The notes: a model not told the origin generated them from the sequence alone. A DNA stretch of 64,000 bases from Malachius bipustulatus (GCA_910589415.1 CAJUUM010000032.1:124001-188000); one strand, 5' to 3'; counted from the first letter of the stretch, positions 52,741-64,000 are shown. Numbers and translations are program-made.

Positions 52741-53257
52741 TAGTGCGCTGTCAAATGCCTCGTCATCCAAGTGGTGACGCGCCAAGGTAACGAAATTGGA
52801 AGGCGCGGGCGAACGGCGGGAGTAACTATGAGTCTCTTAGTAGTGTGCTGTCAAATGCGTCCTCTACAAACCGGTGACGCGCATGAACGGACTGACGGGA
52901 TTCCCACTGTCCCTACCCACACATCTTAAAGTCGTGGACCATTGTTCGAGCTGGTGCGGGTAAACGGCGGGAGTAACTATGACCCTCTTAATAGTGTGCT
53001 GTCAAATGCGTCCTCTGCAAACCGGTGACGCGCATGAGCGGACTGACGGGATTCTTACTGTCCCTACCCACACATCTCAGAGTCGTGGACCATTGTTCGA
53101 GCTGGTGCGGGTAAACGGCGGGAATAACTATGACTCTCTTAATAGTGTGCTGTCAAATGCGTCCTCTGCAAACCGGTGACGTGCATGAACGGACTGACGG
53201 GATTCCCACTGCCCCTACCCACCCATCTGAAAGTCGTGGACCATTTTTCGAGCTGGT

Positions 53258-53293
<36 letters not shown>

Positions 53294-53910
53294 CAGTGTG
53301 CTGTCAAATGCGTCCTCTGTAAACCGGTGACGCGCATGAACGGACTGACGGAATTTCCACTATCCCTACCCACACATCTCAAAGTCGTAGACCATTGTTC
53401 GAGCTGGCGTGGGAGAACGGCGGGAGTGACTATGACTCTCTTAATAGTGTGCTGTCAAATGCGTCGTCATCCAAGTGGTGACGCGCCGAGGTAACGGGCT
53501 TGGAAGGCGCGGGCGAACGGCGGGAGTAACTTCGAGTCTCTTAATAGTGTGCTGTCAAATGCGTCCTCTGCAAACCGGTGACGCGCATGAGCGGACTGAC
53601 GGGATTCTTACTGTCCCTACCCACACATCTCAAAGTCGTGGACCATTGTTCGAGCTGGTGCGGGTAAACGGCGGGTGTAACTATGACTCTCTTAATAGTG
53701 CGCTGTCAAATGCCTCGTCATCCAAGTGGTGACGCGGCAAGGTAACGAAGTTGGAAGGCGCGGGCGAACGGCGGGAGTAACTATGAGTCTCTTAGTAGTG
53801 TTCTGTCAAATGCGTCCTCTACAAACCGGTCACGCGCATGAACGGACTGACGGGATTCCCACTGTCCCTACCCACACATCTCAAAGTCGTGGACCATTGT
53901 TCGAGCTGGT

Positions 53911-53946
<36 letters not shown>

Positions 53947-54061
53947 TAGTGTGCTGTCAAATGCGTCCTCTGCAAACCGGTGACGCGCATGAGCGGACTG
54001 ACGGGATTCTTACTGTCCCTACCCACACATCTCAGAGTCGTGGACCATTGTTCGAGCTGGT

Positions 54062-54097
<36 letters not shown>

Positions 54098-54216
54098 TGG
54101 TGTGCTGTCAAATGCGTCCTCTGCAAACCGGTGACGTGCATGAACGGACTGACGGGATTCCCACTGTCCCTACCCACCCATCTGAAAGTCGTGGACCATT
54201 TTTCGAGCTGGTGCGA

Positions 54217-54248
<32 letters not shown>

Positions 54249-54580
54249 TAGTGTGCTGTCAAATGCGTCCTCTGCAAACCGGTGACGCGCATGAACGGAC
54301 TGACGGAATTTCCACTATCCCTACCCACACATCTCAAAGTCGTGGACCATTGTTCGAGCTGGCGTGGGTGAACGGCGGGAGTGACTATGATTCTCTTAAT
54401 AGTGTGCTGTCAAATGCGTCGTCATCCAAGTGGTGACGCGCCGAGGTAATGGGCTTGGAAGGCGCGGGCGAACGGCGGGAGTAACTTCGAGTCTCTTAAT
54501 AGTGTGCTGTCAAATGCATCCTCTGCAAACCGGTGACGCGCATGAGCGGACTGACGGGATTCCCACTGTCCCTACCCACA
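52577..54580 (+). repeat. 2,768-bp higher-order repeat, copy 2
   Basis: Second copy of 49809-51812 with the same marker order. Private differences include GACGCGGCAAGGTAACG near 53737, TAGTGTTCTGTC near 53800 and GAGGTAATGGGCTTGG near 54443. The last part (from about 53.73 kb) is at the same time homologous to 45.47 kb onward (offset 8,252). Part of 50.9-51.8 kb is therefore also related to 45.4-46.3 kb, showing nested duplication. Confidence 0.85.
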
Positions 54581-54749
54581 CATCTCAAAGTCGTGGACCA
54601 TTGTTCGAGCTGGTGCGTGTAAACGGCGGGAGTAACTATGACTCTATTAATAGTGTGCTGTCAAATGCGTCCTCTGCAAACCGGTGACGCACATGAACGG
54701 ACTGACGGGATTCCCACTGTCCCTACCCACACATCTCAAAGTCGTGGAC

Positions 54750-54916
54750 CATTGTTCGAGCTGGTGCGGGTAAACGGCGGGAGTAGCTATGACTCTCTTA
54801 ATAGTGTGCTGTCAAATGCGTCCTCTGCAAATCGGTGACGCGCATGAGCGGACTGACGGGATTCTTACTGTCCCTACCCACACATCTCAAAGTCGTGGAC
54901 CATTGTTCGAGCTGGT

Positions 54917-54952
<36 letters not shown>

Positions 54953-55616
54953 TAGTGCGCTGTCAAATGCGTCCTCTACAAACCGGTGACGCGCATGAAC
55001 GGACTGACGGGATTCCCACTGTCCCTACCCACACATCTCAAAGTCGTGGACCATTGTTCGAGCTGGTGCGGGTAAACGGCGGGAGTAGCTATGACTCTCT
55101 TAATAGTGTGCTGTCAAATGCGTTCTCTGCAAACCGGTGACGTGCATGAACGGACTGACGGGATTCCCACTGTCCCTACCCACCCATCTGAAAGTCGTGG
55201 ACCATTTTTCGAGCTGGTGCGGGTAAACGGCGGGAATAACTATGACTCTCTTAATAGTGTGCTGTCAAATGCGTCCTCTGCAAACCGGTGACGCGCATGA
55301 ACGGACTGACGGAATTTCCACTATCCCTACCCACACATCTCAAAGTCGTGGACCATTGTTCGAGCTGGCGTGAGTGAACGGCGGGAGAGACTATGACTCT
55401 CTTAATATTGTGCTGTCAAATGCGTCGTCATCCAACTGGTGACGCGCCGAGGTAACGGGCTTGGAAGGCGCGGGCGAACGGCGGGAGTAACTTCGAGTCT
55501 CTTAATAGTGTGCTGTCAAATGCATCCTCTGCAAACCGGTGACGCGCATGAACGGACTGACGGGATTCCCACTGTCCCTACCCACACATCTCAAAGTCGT
55601 GGTTGTTCGAGCTGGT

Positions 55617-55652
<36 letters not shown>

Positions 55653-55767
55653 TAGTGTGCTGTCAAATGCGTCCTCTGCAAACCAGTGACGCGCATGAAC
55701 GGACTGACGGGATTCCCACTGTCCGTACCCACTAATCTCAAAGTCGTGGACATTTGTTCGAGATGAA

Positions 55768-55801
<34 letters not shown>

Positions 55802-56069
55802 GATAGTGTGCTGTCAAATGCGTCCTCTGCAAACCGGTGACGCGCTTGAGCGGACTGACGGAATCCCCACTGTCCCTACCCACACATCTCAAAGTCGTGG
55901 ACCATTGTTCGAGCTGGTGCGGGTAAACGGCGGGAGTAGCTATGACTCTCTTAATAGTGTGCTGTCAAATGCGTCCTCTGCAAATCGGTGACGCGCATGA
56001 GCGGACTGACGGGATTCTTACTGTCCCTACCCACACATCTCAAAGTCGTGGACCATTGTTCGAGCTGGT

Positions 56070-56105
<36 letters not shown>

Positions 56106-56769
56106 TAGTGCGCTGTCAAATGCGTCCTCTACAAACCGGTGACGCGCATGAACGGACTGACGGGATTCCCACTGTCCCTACCCACACATCTCAAAGTCGT
56201 GGACCATTGTTCGAGCTGGTGCGGGTAAACGGCGGGAGTAGCTATGACTCTCTTAATAGTGTGCTGTCAAATGCGTCCTCTGCAAACCGGTGACGTGCAT
56301 GAACGGACTGACGGGATTCCCACTGTCCCTACCCACCCATATGAAAGTCGTGGACCATTTTTCGAGCTGGTGCGGGTAAACGGCGGGAATAACTATGACT
56401 CTCTTAATAGTGTGCTGTCAAATGCGTCCTCTGCAAACCGGTGACGCGCATGAACGGACTGACGGAATTTCCACTATCCCTACCCACACATCTCAAAGTC
56501 GTGGACCATTGTTCGAGCTGGCGTGAGTGAACGGCGGGAGTGACTATGACTCTCTTAATATTGTGCTGTCAAATGCGTCGTCATCCAACTGGTGACGCGC
56601 CGAGGTAACGGGCTTGGAAGGCGCGGGCGAACGGCGGGAGTAACTTCGAGTCTCTTAATAGTGTGCTGTCAAATGCATCCTCTGCAAACCGGTGACGCGC
56701 ATGAACGGACTGACGGGATTCCCACTGTCCCTACCCACACATCTCAAAGTCGTGGTTGTTCGAGCTGGT

Positions 56770-56805
<36 letters not shown>

Positions 56806-56920
56806 TAGTGTGCTGTCAAATGCGTCCTCTGCAAACCAGTGACGCGCATGAACGGACTGACGGGATTCCCACTGTCCCTACCCACTAATCTCAAAGTCGT
56901 GGACATTTGTTCGAGATGAA

Positions 56921-56954
<34 letters not shown>

Positions 56955-57055
56955 GATAGTGTGCTGTCAAATGCGTCCTCTGCAAACCGGTGACGCGCTT
57001 GAGCGGACTGACGGAATCCCCACTGTCCCTACCCACACATCTCAAAGTCGTGGAC
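54750..57055 (+). repeat. 1,153-bp higher-order tandem duplication (two copies)
   Basis: Copy 1 is about 54750-55902 and copy 2 about 55903-57055. A monomers at 54789, 54940 and 55091 and the B2 tail at 55439 recur at 55942, 56093, 56244 and 56592. The length 1,153 equals 7A + 1B minus 4, and the minus 4 is a shared deletion in both copies (TCGTGGTTGTTCGAG near 55602 and 56755, where other monomers have GGACCATTGTTCG). GCGCTTGAGCGG and CTCTTGATAGTG are also shared. Private changes are GCGTTCTCTGC (55123), GGGAGAGACTATG (55386) and CTGTCCGTACCC (55725) in copy 1, and CCCATATGAAAG (56341) in copy 2. Confidence 0.9.
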
Positions 57056-57071
57056 CATTGTTCGAGCTGGT

Positions 57072-57107
<36 letters not shown>

Positions 57108-57222
57108 TAGTGCGCTGTCAAATGCGTCCTCTGCAAACTGGTGACGCGCATGAACGGACTGACGGGATTCCCACTGTCCCTACCCACACATCTCAAAGTC
57201 GTGGACCATTGTTCGAGCTGGT

Positions 57223-57258
<36 letters not shown>

Positions 57259-57359
57259 TAGTGTGCTGTCAAATGCGTCCTCTGCAAACCGGTGACGCGC
57301 ATGAGCGGACTGACAGGATTCTAACTGTCCCTACCCACACATCTCAAAGTCGTGGACCA
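57056..57359 (+). repeat. A monomers between the 1,153-bp and 3,925-bp blocks
   Basis: About two A monomers. Markers include GCAAACTGGTGACG near 57134 and GACAGGATTCTAACTG near 57313. Nothing other than satellite is visible. Confidence 0.75.
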
Positions 57360-57373
57360 TTGTTCGAGCTGGT

Positions 57374-57409
<36 letters not shown>

Positions 57410-57624
57410 TAGTGCGCTGCCAAATGCCTCGTCATCCAAGTGGTGACGCGCCAAGGTAACGAAATTGGAAGGCGCGGGCGAACGGCGGGAGTAACTATGA
57501 GTCTCTTAGTAGTGTGCTGTCAAATGCGTCCTCTACAAACCGGTGACGCGCATGAACGGACTGACGGGATTCCCACTGTCCCTACCCACACATCTTAAAG
57601 TCGTGGACCATTGTTCGCGCTGGT

Positions 57625-57660
<36 letters not shown>

Positions 57661-57775
57661 TAGTGTGCTGTCAAATGCGTCCTCTGCAAACCGGTGACGT
57701 GCATGAACGGACTGACGGGATTCCCACTGCCCCTACCCACCCATCTGAAAGTCGTGGACCATTTTTCGAGCTGGT

Positions 57776-57811
<36 letters not shown>

Positions 57812-58181
57812 CAGTGTGCTGTCAAATGCGTCCTCTGTAAACCGGTGACGCGCATGAACGGACTGACGGAATTTCCACTATCCCTACCCACACATCTCAA
57901 AGTCGTAGACCATTGTTCGAGCTAGCGTGAGAGAACGGCGGGAGTGACTATGACTCTCTTAATAGTGTGCTGTCAAATGCGTCGTCATCCAAGTGGTGAC
58001 GCGCCGAGGTAACGGGCTTGGAAGGCGCGGGCGAACGGCGGGAGTAACTTCGAGTCTCTTAATAGTGTGCTGTCAAATGCATCCTCTGCAAACCGGTGAC
58101 GCGCATGAGCGGACTGACGGGATTCCCACTGTCCCTACCCACACATCTCAAAGTCGTGGACCATTGTTCGAGCTGGTGCGT

Positions 58182-58213
<32 letters not shown>

Positions 58214-58328
58214 TAGTGTGCTGTCAAATGCGTCCTCTGCAAACCAGTGACGCGCATGAACGGACTGACGGGATTCCCACTGTCCCTACCCACTAATCTC
58301 AAAGTCGTGGACATTTGTTCGAGATGAA

Positions 58329-58364
<36 letters not shown>

Positions 58365-58479
58365 TAGTGTGCTGTCAAATGCGTCCTCTGCAAACCGGTG
58401 ACGCGCATGAGCGGACTGACGGAATCCCCACTGTCCCTACCCACACATCTCAAAGTCGTGGACCATTGTTCGAGCTGGT

Positions 58480-58515
<36 letters not shown>

Positions 58516-58630
58516 TAGTGTGCTGTCAAATGCGTCCTCTGCAAACCGGTGACGCGCATGAGCGGACTGACGGGATTCTTACTGTCCCTACCCACACATC
58601 TCAAAGTCGTGGACCATTGTTCGAGCTGGT

Positions 58631-58666
<36 letters not shown>

Positions 58667-58881
58667 TAGTGCGCTGTCAAATGCCTCGTCATCCAAGTGG
58701 TGACGCGCCAAGGTAACGAAGTTGGAAGGCGCGGGCGAACGGCGGGAGTAACTATGAGTCTCTTAGTAGTGTGCTGTCAAATGCGTCCTCTACAAACCGG
58801 TGACGCGCATGAACGGACTGACGGGATTCCCACTGTCCCTACCCACTCATCTCAAAGTCGTGGACATTTGTTCGAGATGAA

Positions 58882-58917
<36 letters not shown>

Positions 58918-59032
58918 TAGTGTGCTGTCAAATGCGTCCTCTGCAAACCAGTGACGCGCATGAACGGACTGACGGGATTCCCACTGTCCCTACCCACTAA
59001 TCTCAAAGTCGTGGACATTTGTTCGAGATGAA

Positions 59033-59068
<36 letters not shown>

Positions 59069-59183
59069 TAGTGTGCTGTCAAATGCGTCCTCTGCAAACC
59101 GGTGACGCGCATGAGCGGACTGACGGAATCCCCACTGTCCCTACCCACACATCTCAAAGTCGTGGACCATTGTTCGAGCTGGT

Positions 59184-59219
<36 letters not shown>

Positions 59220-59334
59220 TAGTGTGCTGTCAAATGCGTCCTCTGCAAACCGGTGACGTGCATGAACGGACTGACGGGATTCCCACTGCCCCTACCCACC
59301 CATCTGAAAGTCGTGGACCATTTTTCGAGCTGGT

Positions 59335-59370
<36 letters not shown>

Positions 59371-59987
59371 CAGTGTGCTGTCAAATGCGTCCTCTGTAAA
59401 CCGGTGACGCGCATGAACGTACTGACGGAATTTCCACTATCCCTACCCACACATCTCAAAGTCGTAGACCATTGTTCGAGCTGGCGTGGGAGAACGGCGG
59501 GAGTGACTATGACTCTCTTAATAGTGTGCTGTCAAATGCGTCGTCATCCAAGTGGTGACGCGCCGAGGTAACGGGCTTGGAAGGCGCGGGCGAACGGCGG
59601 GAGTAACTTCGAGTCTCTTAATAGTGTGCTGTCAAATGCGTCCTCTGCAAACCGGTGACGCGCATGAGCGGACTGACGGGATTCTTACTGTCCCTACTCA
59701 CACATCTCAAAGTCGTGGACCATTGTTCGAGCTGGTGCGGGTAAACGGCGGGTGTAACTATGACTCTCTTAATAGTGCGCTGTCAAATGCCTCGTCATCC
59801 AAGTAGTGACGCGCCAAGGTAACGAAGTTGGAAGGCGCGGGCGAACGGCGGGAGTAACTATGAGTCTCTTAGTAGTGTGCTGTCAAATGCGTCCTCTACA
59901 AACCGGTGACGCGCATGAACGGACTGACGGGATTCCCACTGTCCCTACCCACACATCTCAAAGTCGTGGACCATTGTTCGAGCTGGT

Positions 59988-60023
<36 letters not shown>

Positions 60024-60075
60024 TAGTGTGCTGTCAAATGCGTCCTCTGCAAACCGGTGACGCGCATGAGCGGAC
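57360..60075 (+). repeat. 3,925-bp higher-order repeat, copy 1
   Basis: Matches about 61285 to the window end with offset 3,925 bp, equal to 22A + 6B + 3. B tails at 57440, 57993, 58697, 59552 and 59806 pair with 61365, 61918, 62622, 63477 and 63731. Shared rare markers are GAGCTAGCGTGAGAGAACGG near 57921, CATCCAAGTAGTGACGCG near 59803 and two nearly consecutive A' junctions near 58870 and 59020. Private changes include GTTCGCGCTGG near 57615, CCCACTCATCTC near 58844 (CTAATCTC in the other copy) and ATGAACGTACTGACGG near 59414. Confidence 0.88.
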
Positions 60076-60138
60076 TGACGGGATTCTTACTGTCCCTACC
60101 CACACATCTCAGAGTCGTGGACCATTGTTCGAGCTGGT

Positions 60139-60174
<36 letters not shown>

Positions 60175-61147
60175 TGGTGTGCTGTCAAATGCGTCCTCTG
60201 CAAACCGGTGACGTGCATGAACGGACTGACGGGATTCCCACTGTCCCTACCCACCCATCTGAAAGTCGTGGACCATTTTTCGAGCTGGTGCGAGTGAACG
60301 GCGGGAGTAACTATGACTCTCTTAATAGTGTGCTGTCAAATGCGTCCTCTGCAAACCGGTGACGCGCATGAACGGACTGACGGAATTTCCACTATCCCTA
60401 CCCACACATCTCAAAGTCGTGGACCATTGTTCGAGCTGGCGTGGGTGAACGGCGGGAGTGACTATGACTCTCTTAATAGTGTGCTGTCAAATGCGTCGTC
60501 ATCCAAGTGGTGACGCGCCGAGGTAACGGGCTTGGAAGGCGCGGGCGAACGGCGGGAGTAACTTCGAGTCTCTTAATAGTGTGCTGTCAAATGCATCCTC
60601 TGCAAACCGGTGACGCGCATGAGCGGACTGACGGGATTCCCACTGTCCCTACCCACACATCTCAAAGTCGTGGACCATTGTTCGAGCTGGTGCGTGTAAA
60701 CGGCGGGAGTAACTATGACTCTATTAATAGTGTGCTGTCAAATGCGTCCTCTGCAAACCGGTGACGCACATGAACGGACTGACGGGATTCCCACTGTCCC
60801 TACCCACCCATTTGAAAGTCGTGGACCATTGTTCGAGCTGGTGCGTGTAAACGGCGGGAGTAACTATGACTCTATTAATAGTGTGCTGTCAAATGCGTCC
60901 TCTGCAAACCGGTGACGCACATGAACGGACTGACGGGATTCCCACTGTCCCTACCCACCCATCTGAAAGTCGTGGACCATTTTTCGAGCTGGTGCGGGTA
61001 AACGGCGGGAATAACTATGACTCTCTTAATAGTGTGCTGTCAAATGCGTCCTCTGCAAACCGGTGACGCGCATGAACGGACTGACGGAATTTCCACTATC
61101 CCTACCCACACAATATCTCAAAGTCGTGGACCATTGTTCGAGCTGGT

Positions 61148-61183
<36 letters not shown>

Positions 61184-61284
61184 TAGTGTGCTGTCAAATG
61201 CGTCCTCTGCAAACCGGTGACGCGCATGAACGGACTGACGGGATTCCCACTGTCCCTACCCACACATCTTAAAGTCGTGGACCA
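60076..61284 (+). repeat. Segment between 3,925-bp copies, shared with 48.5-49.2 kb
   Basis: About 60.4-61.13 kb follows 48.5-49.2 kb (offset 11,915), including the trinucleotide insertion ACACAATATCTC near 61109. After the insertion the sequence changes to common A (GAGCTGGTGCGGG) instead of the GGCGTGAGTG form seen at 49.2 and 51.8 kb. The part at 60.0-60.75 kb also follows 53.93-54.69 kb with offset 6,077. Confidence 0.8.
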
Positions 61285-61298
61285 TTGTTCGAGCTGGT

Positions 61299-61334
<36 letters not shown>

Positions 61335-61549
61335 TAGTGCGCTGTCAAATGCCTCGTCATCCAAGTGGTGACGCGCCAAGGTAACGAAATTGGAAGGCGC
61401 GGGCGAACGGCGGGAGTAACTATGAGTCTCTTAGTAGTGTGCTGTCAAATGCGTCCTCTACAAACCGGTGACGCGCATGAACGGACTGACGGGATTCCCA
61501 CTGTCCCTACCCACACATCTTAAAGTCGTGGACCATTGTTCGAGCTGGT

Positions 61550-61585
<36 letters not shown>

Positions 61586-61700
61586 TAGTGTGCTGTCAAA
61601 TGCGTCCTCTGCAAACCGGTGACGCGCATGAACGGACTGACGGGATTCCCACTGCCCCTACCCACCCATCTGAAAGTCGTGGACCATTTTTCGAGCTGGT

Positions 61701-61736
<36 letters not shown>

Positions 61737-62106
61737 CAGTGTGCTGTCAAATGCGTCCTCTGTAAACCGGTGACGCGCATGAACGGACTGACGGAATTTC
61801 CACTATCCCTACCCACACATCTCAAAGTCGTAGACCATTGTTCGAGCTAGCGTGAGAGAACGGCGGGAGTGACTATGACTCTCTTAATAGTGTGCTGTCA
61901 AATGCGTCGTCATCCAAGTGGTGACGCGCCGAGGTAACGGGCTTGGAAGGCGCGGGCGAACGGCGGGAGTAACTTCGAGTCTCTTAATAGTGTGCTGTCA
62001 AATGCATCCTCTGCAAACCGGTGACGCGCATGAGCGGACTGACGGGATTCCCACTGTCCCTACCCACACATCTCAAAGTCGTGGACCATTGTTCGAGCTG
62101 GTGCGT

Positions 62107-62138
<32 letters not shown>

Positions 62139-62257
62139 TAGTGTGCTGTCAAATGCGTCCTCTGCAAACCAGTGACGCGCATGAACGGACTGACGGGATT
62201 CCCACTGTCCCTACCCACTAATCTCAAAGTCGTGGACATTTGTTCGAGATGAAGCGC

Positions 62258-62289
<32 letters not shown>

Positions 62290-62404
62290 TAGTGTGCTGT
62301 CAAATGCGTCCTCTGCAAACCGGTGACGCGCATGAGCGGACTGACGGAATCCCCACTGTCCCTACCCACACATCTCAAAGTCGTGGACCATTGTTCGAGC
62401 TGGT

Positions 62405-62440
<36 letters not shown>

Positions 62441-62555
62441 TAGTGTGCTGTCAAATGCGTCCTCTGCAAACCGGTGACGCGCATGAGCGGACTGACGGGA
62501 TTCTTACTGTCCCTACCCACACATCTCAAAGTCGTGGACCATTGTTCGAGCTGGT

Positions 62556-62591
<36 letters not shown>

Positions 62592-62806
62592 TAGTGCGCT
62601 GTCAAATGCCTCGTCATCCAAGTGGTGACGCGCCAAGGTAACGAAGTTGGAAGGCGCGGGCGAACGGCGGGAGTAACTATGAGTCTCTTAGTAGTGTGCT
62701 GTCAAATGCGTCCTCTACAAACCGGTGACGCGCATGAACGGACTGACGGGATTCCCACTGTCCCTACCCACTAATCTCAAAGTCGTGGACATTTGTTCGA
62801 GATGAA

Positions 62807-62842
<36 letters not shown>

Positions 62843-62957
62843 TAGTGTGCTGTCAAATGCGTCCTCTGCAAACCAGTGACGCGCATGAACGGACTGACGG
62901 GATTCCCACTGTCCCTACCCACTAATCTCAAAGTCGTGGACATTTGTTCGAGATGAA

Positions 62958-62993
<36 letters not shown>

Positions 62994-63108
62994 TAGTGTG
63001 CTGTCAAATGCGTCCTCTGCAAACCGGTGACGCGCATGAGCGGACTGACGGAATCCCCACTGTCCCTACCCACACATCTCAAAGTCGTGGACCATTGTTC
63101 GAGCTGGT

Positions 63109-63144
<36 letters not shown>

Positions 63145-63912
63145 TAGTGTGCTGTCAAATGCGTCCTCTGCAAACCGGTGACGTGCATGAACGGACTGAC
63201 GGGATTCCCACTGCCCCTACCCACCCATCTGAAAGTCGTGGACCATTTTTCGAGCTGGTGCGGGTAAACGACGGGAGTAACTATGACTCTCTTAACAGTG
63301 TGCTGTCAAATGCGTCCTCTGTAAACCGGTGACGCGCATGAACGGACTGACGGAATTTCCACTATCCCTACCCACACATCTCAAAGTCGTAGACCATTGT
63401 TCGAGCTGGCGTGGGAGAACGGCGGGAGTGACTATGACTCTCTTAATAGTGTGCTGTCAAATGCGTCGTCATCCAAGTGGTGACGCGCCGAGGTAACGGG
63501 CTTGGAAGGCGCGGGCGAACGGCGGGAGTAACTTCGAGTCTCTTAATAGTGTGCTGTCAAATGCGTCCTCTGCAAACCGGTGACGCGCATGAGCGGACTG
63601 ACGGGATTCTTACTGTCCCTACTCACACATCTCAAAGTCGTGGACCATTGTTCGAGCTGGTGCGGGTAAACGGCGGGTGTAACTATGACTCTCTTAATAG
63701 TGCGCTGTCAAATGCCTCGTCATCCAAGTAGTGACGCGCCAAGGTAACGAAGTTGGAAGGCGCGGGCGAACGGCGGGAGTAACTATGAGTCTCTTAGTAG
63801 TGTGCTGTCAAATGCGTCCTCTACAAACCGGTGACGCGCATGAACGGACTGACGGGATTCCCACTGTCCCTACCCACACATCTCAAAGTCGTGGACCATT
63901 GTTCGAGCTGGT

Positions 63913-63948
<36 letters not shown>

Positions 63949-64000
63949 TAGTGTGCTGTCAAATGCGTCCTCTGCAAACCGGTGACGCGCATGAGCGGAC
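61285..64000 (+). repeat. 3,925-bp higher-order repeat, copy 2 (cut by window end)
   Basis: Second copy of 57360-60075, running to the last base. Private differences are GACGCGCATGAACGG near 61621 (copy 1 GACGTGCATG), GAAGCGCGTAAACGG near 62251 and GTAAACGACGGGAG near 63266. The array evidently continues to the right of the window. Confidence 0.87.

Larger units (their letters stand above)
1..64000 (+). repeat. 28S rDNA-derived satellite array (151-bp A and 100-bp B monomers)
   Basis: The window is a head-to-tail array with no unique sequence. The basic period is 151 bp (A monomers), interrupted about 87 times by a 100-bp monomer (B). The monomer matches domain IV of eukaryotic large-subunit rRNA in the sense direction. 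Visible anchors are GGCGGGAGTAACTATGACTC (helix 69 region), CTCTTAA, CAAATGC, GTGACGCGCATGAA and GATTCCCACTGTCCCTA, all in 28S order. No 18S, 5.8S or remaining 28S sequence is present, so this is not an rDNA unit. It could be a free-standing satellite or an expanded subrepeat block beside rDNA; the window cannot decide. Copies differ mostly by scattered substitutions and a few 1-4-bp indels. Both edges lie inside the array, so the true size is unknown. The 28S identification is from memory of a highly conserved sequence and I regard it as secure. Confidence 0.95.

Noticed and set aside
128..63985. Hundreds of overlapping forward ORFs of 60-85 codons, very similar to one another
   Set aside because: They arise because each monomer has an ATG (in ACTATGACTC) or GTG and a stop (CCGG-TGA-CGCG) about 200 bp later. 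Both repeat lengths (151 and 100) are 1 modulo 3, so frames shift at every unit. The ORFs overlap each other, lie on rRNA-derived sequence and have no promoter or ribosome-binding context.
1..64000. CRISPR array
   Set aside because: Periodicity is regular, but the whole 151-bp unit is repeated. There are no unique spacers between short repeats, no cas genes, and the units match eukaryotic 28S.
1..64000. Functional 28S rRNA gene or complete rDNA unit
   Set aside because: Only about 215 nt of 28S are represented, the universally conserved GGTAGC is destroyed in every unit seen, and no 18S, 5.8S, ITS or other 28S domains are present.
1..64000. R2 or other retrotransposon copy inside the array
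   Set aside because: No reverse-transcriptase or endonuclease reading frame, no poly(A) tract and no non-satellite insertion was found anywhere. The only link to R2 is the target-site sequence.

Overview
The whole 64 kb window is one uninterrupted tandem satellite array. I see no protein-coding gene, tRNA, mobile element, promoter or unique-sequence island, and both window edges lie inside the array. The building blocks are a ~151-bp monomer (A, with a junction variant A') and a ~100-bp monomer (B, in subtypes B1 and B2). By hand I count about 87 B monomers, which leaves room for roughly 365 A monomers. All run in the same direction.

The monomers are recognisably derived from nuclear large-subunit (28S/25S) ribosomal DNA, domain IV, around helices 69-71. 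This is the region holding the insertion site of R2 retrotransposons and the I-PpoI homing-endonuclease site. Long stretches match the nearly universal eukaryotic sequence: the block ending ...AGTAACTATGACTCTCTTAA, then GTGACGCGCATGAA, then GATTCCCACTGTCCCTA. In every copy I inspected, the GGTAGC at the R2/I-PpoI cleavage point is replaced by about 11 nt (TAGTGTGCTGT and variants). The copies are therefore not functional rRNA and lack the canonical endonuclease site. B monomers join two pieces of 28S that are not adjacent in the gene (GTGACGCG to CCAAGG), skipping about 57 nt.

The organism is a eukaryote. An animal is plausible because R2 elements are animal elements, but the sequence does not identify the species. 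Hand-counted CpG in the A consensus shows no depletion (observed/expected about 1), which argues against long residence in a heavily CpG-methylated germline.

Layout: 1-0.5 kb is a segment that recurs at 41.48-42.0 kb. 1.27-7.26 kb recurs at 11.12-17.12 kb (offset 9,856-9,857). 13.0-16.6 kb recurs at 17.3-20.8 kb (offset 4,274). 7.2-8.5 kb recurs at 20.9-22.2 kb, and 10.3-14.0 kb at 21.65-25.35 kb (offset 11,312). 22.5-31.2 kb is a 2,916-bp higher-order repeat present three times. 31.2-42 kb is a mosaic of shorter segments, including a 1,408-bp-period pair. 42-64 kb is a second sub-family with its own markers and higher-order periods of 8,252, 2,768, 1,153 and 3,925 bp. These offsets fit whole numbers of A and B monomers plus specific small indels (for example 2,916 = 16A + 5B; 3,925 = 22A + 6B + 3), so the array has grown by in-register duplication of multi-monomer blocks. 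Shared and private indels allow several duplications to be ordered in time.

The many 60-85-residue open frames are by-products of the repeat and are not annotated as genes. 28S comparisons use the well-known conserved eukaryotic sequence from memory; no database search was run.
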